The notes under the pieces were generated by a model. That model had not been told where the DNA came from, did no database searches, and worked only from the letters and a program-made list of their open reading frames with translations. 64,000 bases of DNA from Cyclobacterium salsum (GTDB taxonomy: Bacteria > Bacteroidota > Bacteroidia > Cytophagales > Cyclobacteriaceae), in assembly GCF_010119245.1 (NCBI RefSeq), contig NZ_WNKG01000015.1, positions 1-64,000 on the forward strand. Direction: 5' to 3'. Position numbers and translations under genes: made by a program. Positions 61,338 through 64,000 of this stretch are shown one piece after another; within the stretch, counting starts at the first letter, position 1, and every line of letters starts with the position of its first letter.

Positions 61338-64000
61338 ATGCAAAAAGGTAGGGTTGTTACCAAAAGCCGGATTGTCTATCCGGGGATTCATATATTGATT
61401 GGTTTAATTTGCTTTTTAGGTAGCTTTATGCCCCTTTATGGGCAGAAGCAAGGTCCACCTTTTTTGGATGAGCGCTTTAGCCCCTGGGCGGATTCGGTAC
61501 TGGCTACCATGAGCCAGGAAGAAAAGATCGCCCAATTGATCATGATTCCGGCGTACTCCAATAAAGATCAGGTCCATGTGGATTCGATATCCAATCTGGT
61601 CAAAAAATATGGGGTAGGAGGGATCATCTTTTTTCAGGGTGGGCCGGTACGACAAGCCCACATGATCAACCGATTTCAGCAGGAATCAAAAATCCCCCTT
61701 ATGATCAGCCTGGACGGGGAGTGGGGCTTGCGCATGCGTCTGGACAGCACGGTGAGGTATCCCTATCAAATGGCCCTGGGGGGTATTGAAGAGGAGGAAC
61801 TGCTGTATGAAATGGGAGTGGAAGTGGCCCGGCAGGCCAAGAGAGCCGGTATCCATGTCAATTTTGCCCCGGTGGTGGACATCAACAACAATCCCGGAAA
61901 TCCGGTCATCGGTTTCCGCTCCTTTGGAGAAGACAAGGAAAATGTAGCTCGCAAATCGCTAGCCTACATGAAAGGTATGCAGGATCAGGGCATTCTGGCT
62001 TCGGCCAAGCATTTTCCAGGACATGGCGATACCGATGTGGATTCCCACTACGGCCTGCCGGTACTTCATTTCTCCAAACAGCGGTTGGAGGAGATCGAAT
62101 TGTATCCGTTCCGGAAATTGATGGATCAGGGGCTGGGGAGTGTGATGGTGGCCCACATGCAGATTCCGGTTTTGGACGATACACCTAATTTGGCGTCCAC
62201 ACTTTCCAAACCCATTGTAACGGATCTTTTGAAAGAGGAAATGGGATTTGAAGGCCTGATCTTTACCGATGCGTTAAACATGCAAGGAGTGGCAAAGTAT
62301 TACCCGCCCGGAGTGGTGGATGCCAAGGCCCTGATGGCAGGGAATGACATGATGCTCAATACCATGGATGTGCCTGCCACCATACGGGAAGTGAAAAAGG
62401 TATTGGAAAACGGAGAAATCAGCGCGGAAGAAATTGACCGACGGGTGCTTAAAGTACTGATGGCCAAAGCCTGGCTTGGGCTGGATGAGTATCAACCTGT
62501 GGAAACGGAACACCTGATGCCAGATCTTACCAATTCCGAAGCGGAATTTCTAAGTCGAAAATTGACTGAAAGCTCCCTTACCTTGCTTCGGAATCGCGAT
62601 AACCTCTTGCCCATCAAAGGGCTGGAAAATGTGAAAATGGCCTCCTTGTCCCTGGGAACTTCCGAAATCACGGACTTTCAACGGGGCTTAGAGCGGTACA
62701 ATCCCATGCCGCATTTCACTTTTCCCAAATCGGGTAATCTGGACTCCCTGGAGCGGTTGAAGCGGGAGCTGTCGGACTACCCCTTGCTATTTATTGGGCT
62801 ACATGGATTGGGTATCCGGGAAGGAAGCAATCAATTTGGAATCAGCCCGGAGATGGTCGTTTTGATTCGGACATTAATGGAGGATCACGCAGTGGTGATC
62901 AGTGTATTTGGAAACGTCTACAGCCTGGGCAAAATAACCGGCCTGGAAAAGGCAGACGGGTTGATTGCGGCCTATCAGGAAACTCCATTGACACAAGACC
63001 TCGCCAGCCAAATGATTTTTGGAGGGATTGGAGCCAAGGGGAAATTGCCGGTAGCTGTTAATTCACACTTCAGATTGGGAGATGGGCTGCAAACCCGGGC
63101 TGGGTTCAGGATGGCCTACACCCAACCGGAAGGGGTAGGAATCAATGCCGCTTATTTGAATGGTATTGACTCTTTGATGGACCTGGCGATTCGGGAAAAG
63201 GCCATTCCCGGAGGGCAGGTGCTGATCGCCAAAGAAGGCAAGGTTTTTTATCACAAAGCGTTTGGATTCCACACCTACGATTCCCTACAGGAAGTCCGGC
63301 TGGATGACTTGTACGACCTGGCTTCCGTAACCAAAATCAGCACTTCACTGGCAGCGTTTATGCATCTGAAAGGGCTGAATAAATTTGATGAAAACGAGAC
63401 CTTGGGAACGTACCTGCCTGCCGCTAGAGGGACAAATAAGGAGCAGCTGAAGTACCGGGATATTCTTACCCATCAGGCCAGACTTCGTGCATGGATCCCG
63501 TTCTGGATGAGTACCGTGCGAAAAAACGGACGTTTCAAATGGTTTACCATGAAGTCGGATTCTTCCAGAAGATTTCCCATAAGAGTGGCCGATAACCTGT
63601 ACATCCACCGCAATTACAACCGTAAGATTTATAAAGAGATATTAACTTCCCCGTTGAATGAAGAGCCCGGGTATGTGTACAGCGACCTATCCTTTATTCT
63701 GGCACCCCGGGTAATAGAGGCCATTACGGGAGAAGATTTTTATAGCTACCTGGAGCGAAACCTATACAAGCCATTGGGTGCAGGTACGCTCACCTTTAAC
63801 CCGTACAAAGAGTACCCCCTGGACCGGATTGTTCCCACCGAAGTGGACACGGCATTCCGGAAGCAATTGCTGCATGGCACCGTGCATGACGAAGGAGCTG
63901 CCATGTTGGGAGGCATCAGTGGGCATGCGGGGCTTTTTGGGACTTCAAACGACGTAGCGAAATTAATGCATTTGTACCTATATGACGGTAGCTATGCGAA
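61338..64000 (+). CDS. NagZ-type GH3 beta-N-acetylhexosaminidase fused to a beta-lactamase-like domain (3' truncated)
   Basis: 887 codons are in the window and the gene runs off its end. A signal peptide (IHILIGLICFLGSFMPLYGQ) is preceded by a basic stretch; an ATG at 61314 is an alternative start. The GH3 domain (~45-390) has the NagZ signature KHFPGHGDTDVDSH with Lys224, His225 and His229, and nucleophile Asp311 in IFTDALNMQGV. A linker domain (~400-590) is followed by a class C beta-lactamase-like domain from ~600 with Ser663-x-x-Lys666 in ASVTKIST, YSD and HDEGAAMLGGISGHAG. It probably cuts GlcNAc from cell-wall fragments in the periplasm. Confidence 0.92.
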   Translation, partial: MQKGRVVTKSRIVYPGIHILIGLICFLGSFMPLYGQKQGPPFLDERFSPWADSVLATMSQEEKIAQLIMIPAYSNKDQVHVDSISNLVKKYGVGGIIFFQGGPVRQAHMINRFQQESKIPLMISLDGEWGLRMRLDSTVRYPYQMALGGIEEEELLYEMGVEVARQAKRAGIHVNFAPVVDINNNPGNPVIGFRSFGEDKENVARKSLAYMKGMQDQGILASAKHFPGHGDTDVDSHYGLPVLHFSKQRLEEIELYPFRKLMDQGLGSVMVAHMQIPVLDDTPNLASTLSKPIVTDLLKEEMGFEGLIFTDALNMQGVAKYYPPGVVDAKALMAGNDMMLNTMDVPATIREVKKVLENGEISAEEIDRRVLKVLMAKAWLGLDEYQPVETEHLMPDLTNSEAEFLSRKLTESSLTLLRNRDNLLPIKGLENVKMASLSLGTSEITDFQRGLERYNPMPHFTFPKSGNLDSLERLKRELSDYPLLFIGLHGLGIREGSNQFGISPEMVVLIRTLMEDHAVVISVFGNVYSLGKITGLEKADGLIAAYQETPLTQDLASQMIFGGIGAKGKLPVAVNSHFRLGDGLQTRAGFRMAYTQPEGVGINAAYLNGIDSLMDLAIREKAIPGGQVLIAKEGKVFYHKAFGFHTYDSLQEVRLDDLYDLASVTKISTSLAAFMHLKGLNKFDENETLGTYLPAARGTNKEQLKYRDILTHQARLRAWIPFWMSTVRKNGRFKWFTMKSDSSRRFPIRVADNLYIHRNYNRKIYKEILTSPLNEEPGYVYSDLSFILAPRVIEAITGEDFYSYLERNLYKPLGAGTLTFNPYKEYPLDRIVPTEVDTAFRKQLLHGTVHDEGAAMLGGISGHAGLFGTSNDVAKLMHLYLYDGSYA

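Overview
The window looks like a chromosomal segment of a Bacteroidota member, most likely Cytophagales and perhaps Cyclobacteriaceae; the exact taxon is an inference. The signs are a SusC/SusD pair, many lipoproteins with Bacteroidota-style signal peptides, promoters of the TAnnTTTG (-7) type, weak ribosome binding sites, a K+-type membrane pyrophosphatase, and Tat-exported oxidoreductase and PLP enzymes. No rRNA, tRNA, CRISPR array, prophage or complete transposon was found.

Layout. 1-1446: the end of a probable GH20 hexosaminidase and a propeller-like lipoprotein. 1479-5171: purL. 5536-12057: a four-gene efflux operon (TetR, TolC, adaptor, RND pump) closed by a strong terminator. 12139-16218: an arabinose block with araD, a GH43 arabinanase and a secreted cyclophilin on the minus strand, and araA divergent. 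16282-17406: a UspA protein and a small membrane protein. 17487-19947: a lipoprotein dehydrogenase followed by a Tat-exported HiPIP. 20074-24868: two large secreted esterases with overlapping reading frames. 25174-31422: hppA, an amidase, an Hpt protein and tex. 32256-41282: SusC, SusD, a small lipoprotein, two Tat-signal aminotransferases and an AEC permease. 41667-49336: a LexA-like repressor with a coupled 85-aa partner, a 2OG oxygenase, metG, a serine hydrolase and hypotheticals. 49499-50509: a CDF metal exporter.

50510-53140 is an accessory patch. It holds a tiny transcription unit for a 26-aa membrane peptide, three copies of a dispersed repeat, the wreck of an AraC/GyrI-type regulator, a ycaQ gene with its middle deleted, and an AT-rich lipoprotein gene between two long imperfect palindromes, like a mobile cassette. 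53141-58062 returns to ordinary genes: a cyclase, DUF1330, an ECF sigma factor with a membrane partner, MscS and a BD-FAE-like esterase. 58146-59769 has a beta-barrel remnant, a lipoprotein and a small membrane protein. The window ends with an SSS symporter and, divergent from it, a NagZ-type GH3 fused to a beta-lactamase-like domain and cut by the window edge.

The best candidate for an undescribed system is 32256-41282. An outer-membrane SusCD importer, two different Tat-exported PLP aminotransferases with intact active sites, and an inner-membrane AEC carrier together suggest uptake of an amine- or amino-acid-containing compound and its transamination in the periplasm. The dehydrogenase/HiPIP pair, the fused and part-degenerate esterases and the palindrome-flanked cassette are secondary candidates.
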